41,601 nucleotides of DNA from an uncultured Bdellovibrionales bacterium (GTDB lineage: Bacteria; Bdellovibrionota; Bdellovibrionia; Bdellovibrionales; UBA1609), in assembly GCA_903833275.1 (NCBI GenBank), contig CAILEP010000035.1:1-41601 (forward strand), given 5' to 3'. A program made the translations under genes and the position numbers. This document shows, piece after piece, positions 15,224 through 22,748 of this stretch (position 1 is its first letter; each line of letters opens with the position of its first letter). The notes beneath the pieces were generated by a model that saw only the letters and a list, made by a program, of their open reading frames with translations, did no database searches and was not told the origin of the DNA.

Positions 15224-15790
15224 TTAGATTTTGCCGACGAGATTTAAACCAGGCTTCAGGGTCTTTTCGCCTGGGCGCCATTTTGCCGGGCAGACTTCGC
15301 CAGGGTGGCTCGCCACAAAGAGAGCGGCTTGAGTTTTTCTGACCAGCTCGTCAGCGTTGCGACCAACAGCATTGTCTTGAACTTCAGCCATTTTAATTTT
15401 GCCATCTGGGTCTACTAAGAATGTGCCGCGGTAAGCGAGACCTTCTTCTTCAATGTAAACTCCGAAAGCGCGCGACAAGTAGCCAGTGGGGTCAGCGAGC
15501 ATTGGGTATTTTATTTTTTTAATAGTTTCAGAAGCATCGTGCCAAGCTTTGTGTACGAAATGGGTATCGGTGCTCACTGAATAGACTTCGACTCCCATTT
15601 CTTTAAGCGCGCTATACTTATCGGCCAAATCGCCCAGTTCGGTGGGGCAGACAAAGGTGAAGTCGGCTGGGTAAAAGAAAAAGATCGACCATTTGCCTTT
15701 TAGGTCAGCATTGGTAACCGTTTTAAAAGCGTCACCGTGGTAAGCCTGCACCTTGAAGTCGGGCACTTTGGTGTTGATGAGTGTATTCAT
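15224..15790 (-). CDS. ahpC: Alkyl hydroperoxide reductase AhpC (2-Cys peroxiredoxin)
   Basis: 188 residues, the normal length for AhpC. The peroxidatic cysteine is C48 in FTFVCPTEL and the resolving cysteine is C167 in GEVCPAKW, so it is a typical 2-Cys peroxiredoxin that reduces hydrogen peroxide and organic peroxides. An AAGGAG ribosome binding site lies just before the ATG at 15790. Divergent oxyR starts 183 bases away and an OxyR-like half-site pair lies between them, so peroxide induction is expected. Confidence 0.97.
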   Translation of the reverse strand: MNTLINTKVPDFKVQAYHGDAFKTVTNADLKGKWSIFFFYPADFTFVCPTELGDLADKYSALKEMGVEVYSVSTDTHFVHKAWHDASETIKKIKYPMLADPTGYLSRAFGVYIEEEGLAYRGTFLVDPDGKIKMAEVQDNAVGRNADELVRKTQAALFVASHPGEVCPAKWRPGEKTLKPGLNLVGKI

Positions 15791-15896
15791 AAAATTCTCC
15801 TTTTGGTTAATAAATGAGCTTAAAGCCCACGGGTTATATATTGTTATATTACGGCCAAAACGCGTATATGGTAAAATCGATAAAATAATTGATTTG

Positions 15897-15911
15897 ATAG
15901 AGAAACTCTAT
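15897..15911. promoter_or_regulatory. OxyR-type binding motif between ahpC and oxyR
   Basis: ATAG, seven bases, CTAT is an exact match to one half of the classical OxyR site (ATAG-N7-CTAT-N7-ATAG-N7-CTAT). The next unit at 15919-15922 reads ATAC, three of four matches; the outer units are poor. The location between divergent ahpC and oxyR is what the regulation model predicts. Confidence 0.5.
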
Positions 15912-15973
15912 ATAATGAATACCACTGAAAGCTTGGCTAGGGCAGGCTTTGCCAGACGATAGAGGGGGCAGGA

Positions 15974-16945
15974 GTGGTCTCAAAATTGAACTTTTCATTG
16001 ACGCAGCTCGAGTATGTGATGGCCGTGCATAAGTATGGGCACTTTGCCAGGGCGGCCGAGTCTTGCAATGTGACCCAGCCGACCTTGAGCATGCAAATTC
16101 AGAAACTCGAAGAGGACCTCGGGACTGTCCTTTTTGATCGGTCGAAAAAACCTATTTTATTGACTGAGGCGGGCGCAAAATTAGTCGCGCAGTTTCAGAA
16201 TGTCCTTTTTGAGGCAAAAAAAATCGACGGAATTATTCAGTCAAGTCAGGCGACCACGTTGAAGGGGATACTCAACATGGGCGTGATACCGACGATTGCT
16301 CCGTATATTCTACCAAAACTATTGCCGGTGCTTGAAAAACGCTTTCCGCAAATAGAGCTGCAAATCTCTGAAATGCAAACTCACCGAATTGTTGAGGCGC
16401 TCGAAAATGATGAATTGGATGTGGGCCTTTTAGCGACCCCCCTAAAGCTAGCCCAGATATTTGAGCTCCCGCTGTTTTACGAGCCCTTTTTTGTACTCTG
16501 TAAGAAAGGCCACGAGTTGGCGCACCATAAAAAAATCAAATACGCCGAACTTAAATATGGCGACATTTGGCTGCTGACCGAAGGGCACTGTTTGCGCAAT
16601 CAAATTCTCGATGTTTGTTCGGCTCGCCCAGATAAGCTGTCAAAGGCTGGTCGGCAAAAATATAAATTTGAAAGTGGCAGCCTTGAGACATTGAAGCTTT
16701 TGGTTGATTCTTATGGTGGTTATACTTTGCTGCCAATGCTGGCGACCGACTCGATCGGTGTAAATACCCAGCTTTTGCAATTTGAGAGGCCAATACCCGC
16801 GCGTGAGGTGGGCTTGGTGTATCGCCGAAAGCATCATAAGTCTGAACTTATCGAGTCGCTCGGGGACGCCATTCTCGCATCTATACCTGATGAGTTAAGA
16901 AAGATCCGTCAAAAAGATTTGGATGTATTGTCGGTTGAGGCTTGA
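15974..16945 (+). CDS. oxyR: OxyR, peroxide-sensing LysR-type regulator
   Basis: 323 residues with a GTG start at 15974 behind a G-rich ribosome binding site. An N-terminal LysR winged helix (10-68: FARAAESCNVTQPTLSMQIQ) precedes the regulatory domain. The two redox cysteines of OxyR are present nine residues apart, C206 and C215, in TEGHCLRNQILDVC, matching C199/C208 of the Escherichia coli protein. Oxidation to a disulfide should turn it into an activator. It is divergent from ahpC and ahpF, the expected targets. Its last 37 bases overlap the 3' end of the opposing epimerase-like gene. Confidence 0.93.
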   Translation: MVSKLNFSLTQLEYVMAVHKYGHFARAAESCNVTQPTLSMQIQKLEEDLGTVLFDRSKKPILLTEAGAKLVAQFQNVLFEAKKIDGIIQSSQATTLKGILNMGVIPTIAPYILPKLLPVLEKRFPQIELQISEMQTHRIVEALENDELDVGLLATPLKLAQIFELPLFYEPFFVLCKKGHELAHHKKIKYAELKYGDIWLLTEGHCLRNQILDVCSARPDKLSKAGRQKYKFESGSLETLKLLVDSYGGYTLLPMLATDSIGVNTQLLQFERPIPAREVGLVYRRKHHKSELIESLGDAILASIPDELRKIRQKDLDVLSVEA

Positions 16946-17652
16946 GCCGCCAAAAAATTAATATCACGACTTTCTAAAAAGGTTTTGGGGGCGCCGGCTT
17001 TTGCAGCGTAAATCATCGCCCGCCCCACCAATTCTGTCGAGGTGACCATGTTTGGCGCGATCAATTTAACCAACGGGTAAAGTGGGCTCAAGAAAACGTA
17101 TACATATTTGTACCAAGAGACTTTCGAGGTTTCGCCATTGGCTGGTTGGATGTAGCCCGGCCGAAACATATATTTGGCTTTAAACGGTAATTTTAAAATG
17201 TCGTTTTCAGTTTTGCCCTTTACCCGGGCCCACATAGTGCGGCCACTCTCGGTGCTATCGGTGCCAGTGCCCGAAACGTAGATAAAAGTCATTTTTGAAT
17301 TGGGTTTGGCCAAGGCATGTGCGACGGCGAGAGTGAGATCATAGGTGACAATTCGGTATTGTTCTTCGCTCAGGCCGGCTGAGGTAATGCCTAGGCAAAA
17401 GAAACAAGCATCGTAGTCAGACAAGGCCTCAGCGTGAGGTGACAGATCATTTAGGTCTGAAGTTATAACCTCGTAGACCTTCTGCTTCGGCCCCTCAAGG
17501 TAGGGGGTGAGAAAAGAGCTTTTGCCGAACTTAGATTCTTTGATAGAGGCTCGACCGACAAGCAAGATGCTTTCAACGTCTGTGCTAAGAACGCACTCGC
17601 GTAAAACGCCTTGGCCGACCATTCCGCTGGCACCGAACAATATGATTTTCAT
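16909..17652 (-). CDS. NAD(P)-binding Rossmann protein, epimerase/HTATIP2-like
   Basis: The second ATG, at 17652, is preferred (247 residues, MKIILFGASGMVGQG); an ATG at 17664 is the alternative. The dinucleotide loop GASGMVGQG lies at residues 7-15. The order of motifs (FFCLGITSAG, YVSGTGTD, then RPGYIQP) resembles atypical short-chain dehydrogenases of the HTATIP2/YwnB type rather than sugar epimerases. The usual YxxxK pair is not obvious; ARVKGKTE sits in that place. It may be a redox or regulatory protein; the substrate is unknown. It overlaps oxyR tail to tail by 37 bases. Confidence 0.75.
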   Translation of the reverse strand: MKIILFGASGMVGQGVLRECVLSTDVESILLVGRASIKESKFGKSSFLTPYLEGPKQKVYEVITSDLNDLSPHAEALSDYDACFFCLGITSAGLSEEQYRIVTYDLTLAVAHALAKPNSKMTFIYVSGTGTDSTESGRTMWARVKGKTENDILKLPFKAKYMFRPGYIQPANGETSKVSWYKYVYVFLSPLYPLVKLIAPNMVTSTELVGRAMIYAAKAGAPKTFLESRDINFLAAQASTDNTSKSF

Positions 17653-17685
17653 TAGATTGAGCATAGCGACTTTTTAGCAATAGAC

Positions 17686-17888
17686 AAAAAGAAAAAAGCC
17701 TCGCGGGGGGACGCGAGGCTTTCTTGGGGGAGGGTAATTGCTCCTTAGGGGGGTAAGGATTGTGCAACCACTTGACTATCACTAGAGCAAATTGCGGGCC
17801 TGCCCAGAGCTCTTTAATTTCAGGTGGCTGACAAATTTACCAATAGTGCCAATTCTGGGCGCCCAAACTGGCGCCAGCTGTCACTTTC
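17686..17888 (-). ncRNA. Putative structured small RNA, copy 2
   Basis: Homologous to 8964-9168 over its whole length. The minus-strand order is the same: outer block (GGCGCC-type palindromes at 17858-17875 replacing the copy-1 inverted repeat), TTGCTCTAGTG-TAG, hairpin TCCTTA-CCCCCC-TAAGGA (17742-17759) and a terminator with loop UCCCCC. The first base pair of the C-loop hairpin is T-A here and A-T in copy 1. It lies between the MFS gene and the epimerase-like gene, so it could also be the 3' UTR of the biosynthetic operon, released or read separately. Confidence 0.5.
17695..17722 (-). terminator. Terminator of element copy 2, end of the biosynthetic operon
   Basis: AAAGCCTCGCG at 17695-17705 pairs with CGCGAGGCTTT at 17712-17722; on the minus strand it is followed by TTTTTTCTTTTT. 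It would stop transcripts of the element and any read-through from the MFS gene. Confidence 0.75.
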
Positions 17889-17894
17889 AATTGG

Positions 17895-19004
17895 TCACGC
17901 TTTAGTTTGTCTCAAAATGAGACAGTGTGAGTTGAGAGCGTTGTTGTTAAGTTTGAGCTTCGCGAGCGCTTGTTGATTCGTACGAGGGGTCGCAAGAAAT
18001 GTCCCTAATAGCATACAGCCGAAACCGATTGAGCCGCTTAGGTATATCATATTGCCGTATTCGCGGCACAGAAATACTGTTGCAAAAGAGCCTACGCCAA
18101 CCATGACTTCTTTCGGAAACAGGTAGCCTTCGTCATTAGCAAGTTTGTCATATCGGCTAAGGGCACATTCGCCCAGAGTCAAAAGTACAATCCACAAAAT
18201 GGCCGAGGGCAACGATTCAACTGATAAAATCTCAGGTAATGCGAGTAAGCCCATAGCAGAGAGAGCGAAAAGCAGAGTCCAGCGATAGTTTATTGAGGCG
18301 ACAAACTTCAAGATGCGATGTTGAAAAAAAATAACCCCAAGGCTGTTGAGCACGATCATCGACCCAAACCAAAACGGAAGATTTCCGGATTTGTGCAAAA
18401 GATATTGCGGCAAAATTGTGAAAACGCCTGTTAGTTTAATTCCAGTGGCGATGCCGATGAGGGCCCAGCCGATGAGGGGTAAGGCCTTCAAGGGTTTTTG
18501 CTTCTTCTCTAAATTTTCGATCGCTTTAAATGATGTTAGGCTATCCCAATCTATTTTGAATGAGAAATAGGCCGTTGCCAAAAGCGCAAGAGCCGAAATT
18601 GCAAGCAGCATATTTTTATTTTCAATAAACATTAATAGTAGCCCCGAGATCAGACTGCCCACGTTAAGCGAAACTTTATTGTCGGCTGCGCCTTTCAGTG
18701 ACTGCGCATTGACGAATTTGCAAATATATCCTGAAACAGCGACGCTCAATGCGAATAGCCCAACCGTCAGGATATTGATCGAAACGAACATCCCCATCAA
18801 AGCGAGGACACCAATAACCAGCGATGTTCGCATTCCGACAGAAGTGCCAAAGTAGAGAAAGACCGGCGCGGCAAGCAGCAGTGCGCGATAGCCTACTGCA
18901 AGCGTTAGGTGAGTTTGGGTGTCGGTCCAAATATTGACCTTTGCAAGTAGTAAGAAGAGCACCGTCGCTGTTAAACATCGAATTAGGACCATTGGGTTGT
19001 TCAT
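17895..19004 (-). CDS. Membrane transporter, MFS-like, probable exporter
   Basis: Starts at the ATG of an ATGA overlap with the ATP-grasp stop (19001-19004); an ATG six bases upstream is the alternative. The 369-residue product is very hydrophobic, with about 10-12 membrane segments and a basic central loop (ENLEKKQKPLKAL, about residue 165-177) between two halves, as in the major facilitator superfamily. Specific MFS motifs are weak, so the family call is tentative. Coupling to an oxygenase and an ATP-grasp ligase suggests that it exports their product and may give self-protection. The palindrome at 17907-17923 lies inside its last codons. Confidence 0.7.
   Translation of the reverse strand: MNNPMVLIRCLTATVLFLLLAKVNIWTDTQTHLTLAVGYRALLLAAPVFLYFGTSVGMRTSLVIGVLALMGMFVSINILTVGLFALSVAVSGYICKFVNAQSLKGAADNKVSLNVGSLISGLLLMFIENKNMLLAISALALLATAYFSFKIDWDSLTSFKAIENLEKKQKPLKALPLIGWALIGIATGIKLTGVFTILPQYLLHKSGNLPFWFGSMIVLNSLGVIFFQHRILKFVASINYRWTLLFALSAMGLLALPEILSVESLPSAILWIVLLTLGECALSRYDKLANDEGYLFPKEVMVGVGSFATVFLCREYGNMIYLSGSIGFGCMLLGTFLATPRTNQQALAKLKLNNNALNSHCLILRQTKA
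17907..17923. promoter_or_regulatory. GTCTCA-N3-TGAGAC palindrome, site 2
   Basis: TGTCTCA, AAA, TGAGACA: perfect 7-base arms, inside the 3' end of the transporter gene and 19 bases upstream (minus strand) of structured element copy 2. It shares motif and relative position with the site at 9232-9248. Confidence 0.45.
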
Positions 19005-20254
19005 GGGCAAACCTCGATATTTTTAAGAACAATCTCATTAGCCAGTGCGAGGTTGTTTTTGAGTGTAAGGGCATCCTTGTGGCGAAGTGCAACGTAAGCT
19101 AAAAAGTCCGCATTGTCCCGGGCATCGCGGCGCACGATTGAATTGACCTGTTTTAGAATTGAAAAGCGAAAGTTTTCGCTTCCGAAAATTTCAGTAAATT
19201 GATCGCGGATGGCGATTTCGTCGATATGTGCGATCGTTCCGTCAATTGAGCTGATGACTCCTCGTACTCCAGAAAAGAAGACTCTTTTGAGTGCGGAGGC
19301 AGTTGGCTTTTTGCCGGCACACACTTCGAGCCACGTGGCCCAAGGGTTGAAGTTTTCGAACGACCAGGCCGCAAGGTCCCATATCCACATGCCCGCGGGT
19401 CTTCGATTAGGTTCAACGCTCGCTAGACGGCTGTCGGTAAGATTAAAAAATTCGTGATGAAAGGCACCACCGCGTGAACCAAGATTTGTTAGTAGAGGGC
19501 GAAGTGTGTTTTGCATTGTAAGCTCTAGGGCCTCGTCTAGAGGGGCTGGCACAATGTGTTGATATTCTGCTCGGTAAGCACCCTCTGTCGTGTATTTCTC
19601 TGTGACCCAATACGACCCGTTGACCCCATCAAAGCTAAACTCGTTGCCTGAGCTCAGGTATTCTTCGCATATGACACCATTTTTTAAATAGGGCGCATTC
19701 TCTTCAAGCCAAAGCAGCAGGTCGTTTCGGCTAGAAATTTTCATGCAACCACGACTGTTGCCTTCTGAAGCGGGCTTGATGAAAAATGTCCCGGTTCTTT
19801 CAAAGAAGGCTAAAAGCTCGTCGGCGTCATGTATTTTTTTAAAAAATGGCTTTCGATAAACAGATGGGTCCATCGGAATTTTCGCCTCGAGTTCTCGAAA
19901 GAGGTGTTTGTCGAGCATAGCCTTTGCGGTTCGATCGTCGTCACCAAACAGCCCAAAGGCCTTAGCTGTGTGTGCGGCGCCTATCACGCCCTTGTCTGAA
20001 AAGGGTAAGCAGCCAATCAGATTTAGGTTTTCGCTCTTGAGATAAACACGAAGGGGCCCTTCTAAGTCTGATCTTTCGGGCTGCGCGTCGAAGCAGAAAC
20101 GAGTTACGCTCAAGTCTTGTTTGTCTACGTGTTCCTTTATTAGGAGAATCTCGGCGCCAAATTTTTCAAGCGCCATGTTTTTAATTTTTTCGACATCATA
20201 GATTCGAGAATTATTGTAGCCAAAAACGGCGATAACATTAGTCATTTTTTTCAT
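19001..20254 (-). CDS. ATP-grasp ligase (amino-acid ligase type)
   Basis: 417 residues. An N-terminal pre-ATP-grasp domain (1-110) is followed by the ATP-grasp fold: K160 in FFIKPASEGNSRG for phosphate binding, the adenine-side acidic strand ICEEYLSSGNEFSFDG (195-210) and metal ligands E268 (FHHEFF) and N283 (SVEPNRRPAG). This pattern matches the carboxylate-amine ligases that make dipeptides or amino-acid conjugates through acyl phosphates (BacD/CarnS-like). The substrate cannot be read from sequence. It lies 21 bases after the oxygenase gene and overlaps the transporter start by ATGA, so the three are one operon. Confidence 0.85.
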   Translation of the reverse strand: MKKMTNVIAVFGYNNSRIYDVEKIKNMALEKFGAEILLIKEHVDKQDLSVTRFCFDAQPERSDLEGPLRVYLKSENLNLIGCLPFSDKGVIGAAHTAKAFGLFGDDDRTAKAMLDKHLFRELEAKIPMDPSVYRKPFFKKIHDADELLAFFERTGTFFIKPASEGNSRGCMKISSRNDLLLWLEENAPYLKNGVICEEYLSSGNEFSFDGVNGSYWVTEKYTTEGAYRAEYQHIVPAPLDEALELTMQNTLRPLLTNLGSRGGAFHHEFFNLTDSRLASVEPNRRPAGMWIWDLAAWSFENFNPWATWLEVCAGKKPTASALKRVFFSGVRGVISSIDGTIAHIDEIAIRDQFTEIFGSENFRFSILKQVNSIVRRDARDNADFLAYVALRHKDALTLKNNLALANEIVLKNIEVCP

Positions 20255-20275
20255 AGTTCACCATCTGTAGAATTA

Positions 20276-21232
20276 TTATTTAATACCTTTGCTACGGAAA
20301 AGAATTCGCGACGACTCGCCTTCATAGAGCATGACTGGGTTGAGTTGTGAGCGGCCGTGCAGAATTTTAAAGTTCGCTAAAAAAGCCACGGTGCCAGTGG
20401 AAGGGTTTGAGGCCAGGGGTTTTAATGTTTTGAGCCCGACACGCATCTTTTCGATTATTGCCGTGACGGCAGGGTCTTCCGATCTCATGCGTGGGCCAAC
20501 AGTGTTGTCGATTCGAAAATCGAGGCGGATCGCCAAACCTTCGACATCATCCCGACGCAAGATTGGCTTCTTCACCTGAATGCCTTGGCCCTCAACATTG
20601 GTGCCCGAGAAAAAGGTGGCTTCAGAAGAGGCGAGTTGGCCCAATTCTTCGTCAGTCAGACAACTGACGACATCTTTTAAAAGCCAAAACCATGTTGGTG
20701 TCCGACTTATGTCTTTGCAAACAGTGAGGCTCATTATGTTGATGTCGCGATCTTCATATAGATCGTCGCTATGTGGGCGAATAATGCCAAGGCCTTTGCC
20801 CCAGTCAACGGCCCCGCCAGCTTGTTCTTTTGGAAATAGTTCTTTGTGCTCCTCATAAGGGTACTTGATATCGATGAGGCCAACGATCTGGGCCATGACC
20901 TCATGTACGAGCAGCGCCAGGTTTTTATCGGGTTGGCTAAACATATATTCGAGTAGTACGGCTGCAATACGTTTTTCGGCTTGACCAATATTGCGCAAGG
21001 TTTCTAGGTGCGAAGGCTTGATAAATTCGAGGATGAGTGACTGAAGCGAGTAAAAACCGATTTGAGAGTTAAAATTCTCGTGACTATGCGCCCACCACGA
21101 ATCGATCTTCGCGCCCAGATAAGACATGTCGAGGCGCTCGACCGTCTCTTTGTTGAATTCGGTACGTAATATACCGCCAATTATTTCGTGGTGGTTCATC
21201 GCGCGGGCGTCGTTCCAAAGTTCGTTTCTCAT
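20276..21232 (-). CDS. Fe(II)/2-oxoglutarate-dependent oxygenase (clavaminate-synthase-like)
   Basis: The ATG at 21232 has AAGGAG six bases upstream; the frame is open to 21289 without support. The 318-residue product has the iron-binding facial triad H154-x-D156 (RPHSDD) and H292 (ILHGRSQ), and the arginine near residue 309 (ESSRILFRS) that binds 2-oxoglutarate. The RPHSDD-YEDRDINIMSL context and spacing recall the amino-acid hydroxylases AsnO/VioC and clavaminate synthase in the TauD superfamily. It would hydroxylate or desaturate a free amino acid or its derivative. It is the first gene of the three-gene unit, and its product would be handed to the ATP-grasp ligase. Confidence 0.85.
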   Translation of the reverse strand: MRNELWNDARAMNHHEIIGGILRTEFNKETVERLDMSYLGAKIDSWWAHSHENFNSQIGFYSLQSLILEFIKPSHLETLRNIGQAEKRIAAVLLEYMFSQPDKNLALLVHEVMAQIVGLIDIKYPYEEHKELFPKEQAGGAVDWGKGLGIIRPHSDDLYEDRDINIMSLTVCKDISRTPTWFWLLKDVVSCLTDEELGQLASSEATFFSGTNVEGQGIQVKKPILRRDDVEGLAIRLDFRIDNTVGPRMRSEDPAVTAIIEKMRVGLKTLKPLASNPSTGTVAFLANFKILHGRSQLNPVMLYEGESSRILFRSKGIK

Positions 21233-21488
21233 TGCAGTCTCCTTTTTGTTAAATTGCAAAAGTCGTCGGTTGGGTTTAATTGCAAGCAAGGAGCCAGCGC
21301 TTGGACTCTATAAATCGCCTTCAAATCAAAAAGAACGAGGGCTGAGCTAAGAATTGTCGCTAAATATTCCGGTTTTGGAGACTCAGTCTTAGAATTGAGA
21401 ATTCTGAATTAGCCTGATCTCAGCATTTGTTTGGGCCTTTGCTTAATCGGTATTGACGAAAGAAACATCCAGAAAAGATGATTAAGAG

Positions 21489-22748
21489 ATGGCAGCCCAC
21501 AGTCTATTTTTTCAAATTAAAAAATATTTTCGCCGCTTTTGGCTCAGCGCCTTTTGTGGAGTGTTAGCGGGCACCTCTTCTTCGGTGTTTTTATTTATGC
21601 TGACGTGGTCGAAAGTTACGCGCGAGAGCCATCCGCAGATTATATGGGGTCTGCCGATTATCGGGCTTTTAATTGGCTGGGTTTATTTCAAATTTGGCCA
21701 CACCACCGGGCGCGGTAATAATCTTATTATTGACGAAATTCACGACCCCAAAAATGTTGTGCCGGTTCGCATGGCGCCGTTTATTTTGTTCGGGACTTTT
21801 TTGACCAATCTATTTGGCGGGTCGGCGGGGCGTGAAGGTGCGGCTGTTCAAATGGCGGCTTCACTATCGGACCAGTTGAGCCATGTTTTTAAAATCGATA
21901 GCGCCGAACGAAAGATGTTACTGGTCGCGAGTGCAGGCGCGGGCTTTGGTTCGGCGATTAGCACCCCGCTCGCGGGTGTTATTTTCGGTATGGAGATGAT
22001 TGGCATCGGTCGTTTGCGATTCGTGGCTTGGTTCGAATGCCTGGTGGCTTCATTCGTCGCTTTTTATGTAACTCGCTTCTTGGGTGCTCCGCACGCGCTA
22101 TTTCCGAAATTTGATGTGCCTGATTTTGACACGAAAACGCTCGCTTGTATTATTGTCGCCGGCATTTTTTTTGGATTGGCGAGTCGAGTCTTTGTTCACC
22201 TCACCCATCTCGTTGAACGCGCCAACGCTCGATTTATTAAATACCCGCCGCTTATGCCATTTGTGGCTGGTATCATAATCGTATTTTTGTACTGGCTTGA
22301 TGGTACTTATCGTTATTCAGGGTTGGGTCTTCAAGTGATTCAGGGGGCGTTGAGTGACCCGGCCTCATTGCGAGACCCCGCGCTCAAAGCCTTTTTTACC
22401 GCGCTGACGGTGGGTTCAGGGTTTAAGGGTGGTGAGTTTATTCCGCTCGTATATATTGGCACCACACTCGGCAGCGCGCTTGCGACTTTGTTGCCAATAT
22501 CGTTTAAGCTTCTCGCCGCTGTTGGCTTTGCTGCTGTTTTTGGTGCGGCAGCCAACACTCCGATTGCCTGCACGATAATGGCAATGGAAATTTTTGGTGC
22601 TTCTATTGGTATTTATGCTTTTGTTGGCTGCATTGTCGCGTATCTATGTTCAGGCCATAGAGGCATTTACAAAACGCAAAGAGTTGACGGAAAGAAAAGT
22701 GATCGCCTTAAATTTCGATTACCGATTGGGCCGCGAAAACTCAGGTGA
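21489..22748 (+). CDS. ClC family anion channel/antiporter, possibly fluoride type
   Basis: 419 residues, about 10-12 membrane helices. The gating glutamate is E116 in GGSAGREGAAVQM, where classic ClC proteins have GREGP. The N-terminal GSGIP selectivity motif is absent; GRGNNLIIDEIHDP stands in that place. The later signatures ISTPLAGVIFGMEM, GGEFIPL and ANTPIACTIMAMEIF are intact. A GREG followed by a non-proline together with loss of GSGIP is characteristic of the fluoride-exporting branch (EriC-F/CLC-F), so fluoride efflux is a reasonable guess. No fluoride riboswitch was seen upstream. Its 3' end overlaps the opposing symporter gene by 30 bases. Confidence 0.88.
   Translation: MAAHSLFFQIKKYFRRFWLSAFCGVLAGTSSSVFLFMLTWSKVTRESHPQIIWGLPIIGLLIGWVYFKFGHTTGRGNNLIIDEIHDPKNVVPVRMAPFILFGTFLTNLFGGSAGREGAAVQMAASLSDQLSHVFKIDSAERKMLLVASAGAGFGSAISTPLAGVIFGMEMIGIGRLRFVAWFECLVASFVAFYVTRFLGAPHALFPKFDVPDFDTKTLACIIVAGIFFGLASRVFVHLTHLVERANARFIKYPPLMPFVAGIIIVFLYWLDGTYRYSGLGLQVIQGALSDPASLRDPALKAFFTALTVGSGFKGGEFIPLVYIGTTLGSALATLLPISFKLLAAVGFAAVFGAAANTPIACTIMAMEIFGASIGIYAFVGCIVAYLCSGHRGIYKTQRVDGKKSDRLKFRLPIGPRKLR

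Noticed and set aside
21350-21488. Fluoride riboswitch upstream of the ClC gene
   Set aside because: No GGCGATGG-like core or matching pseudoknot partner was seen.
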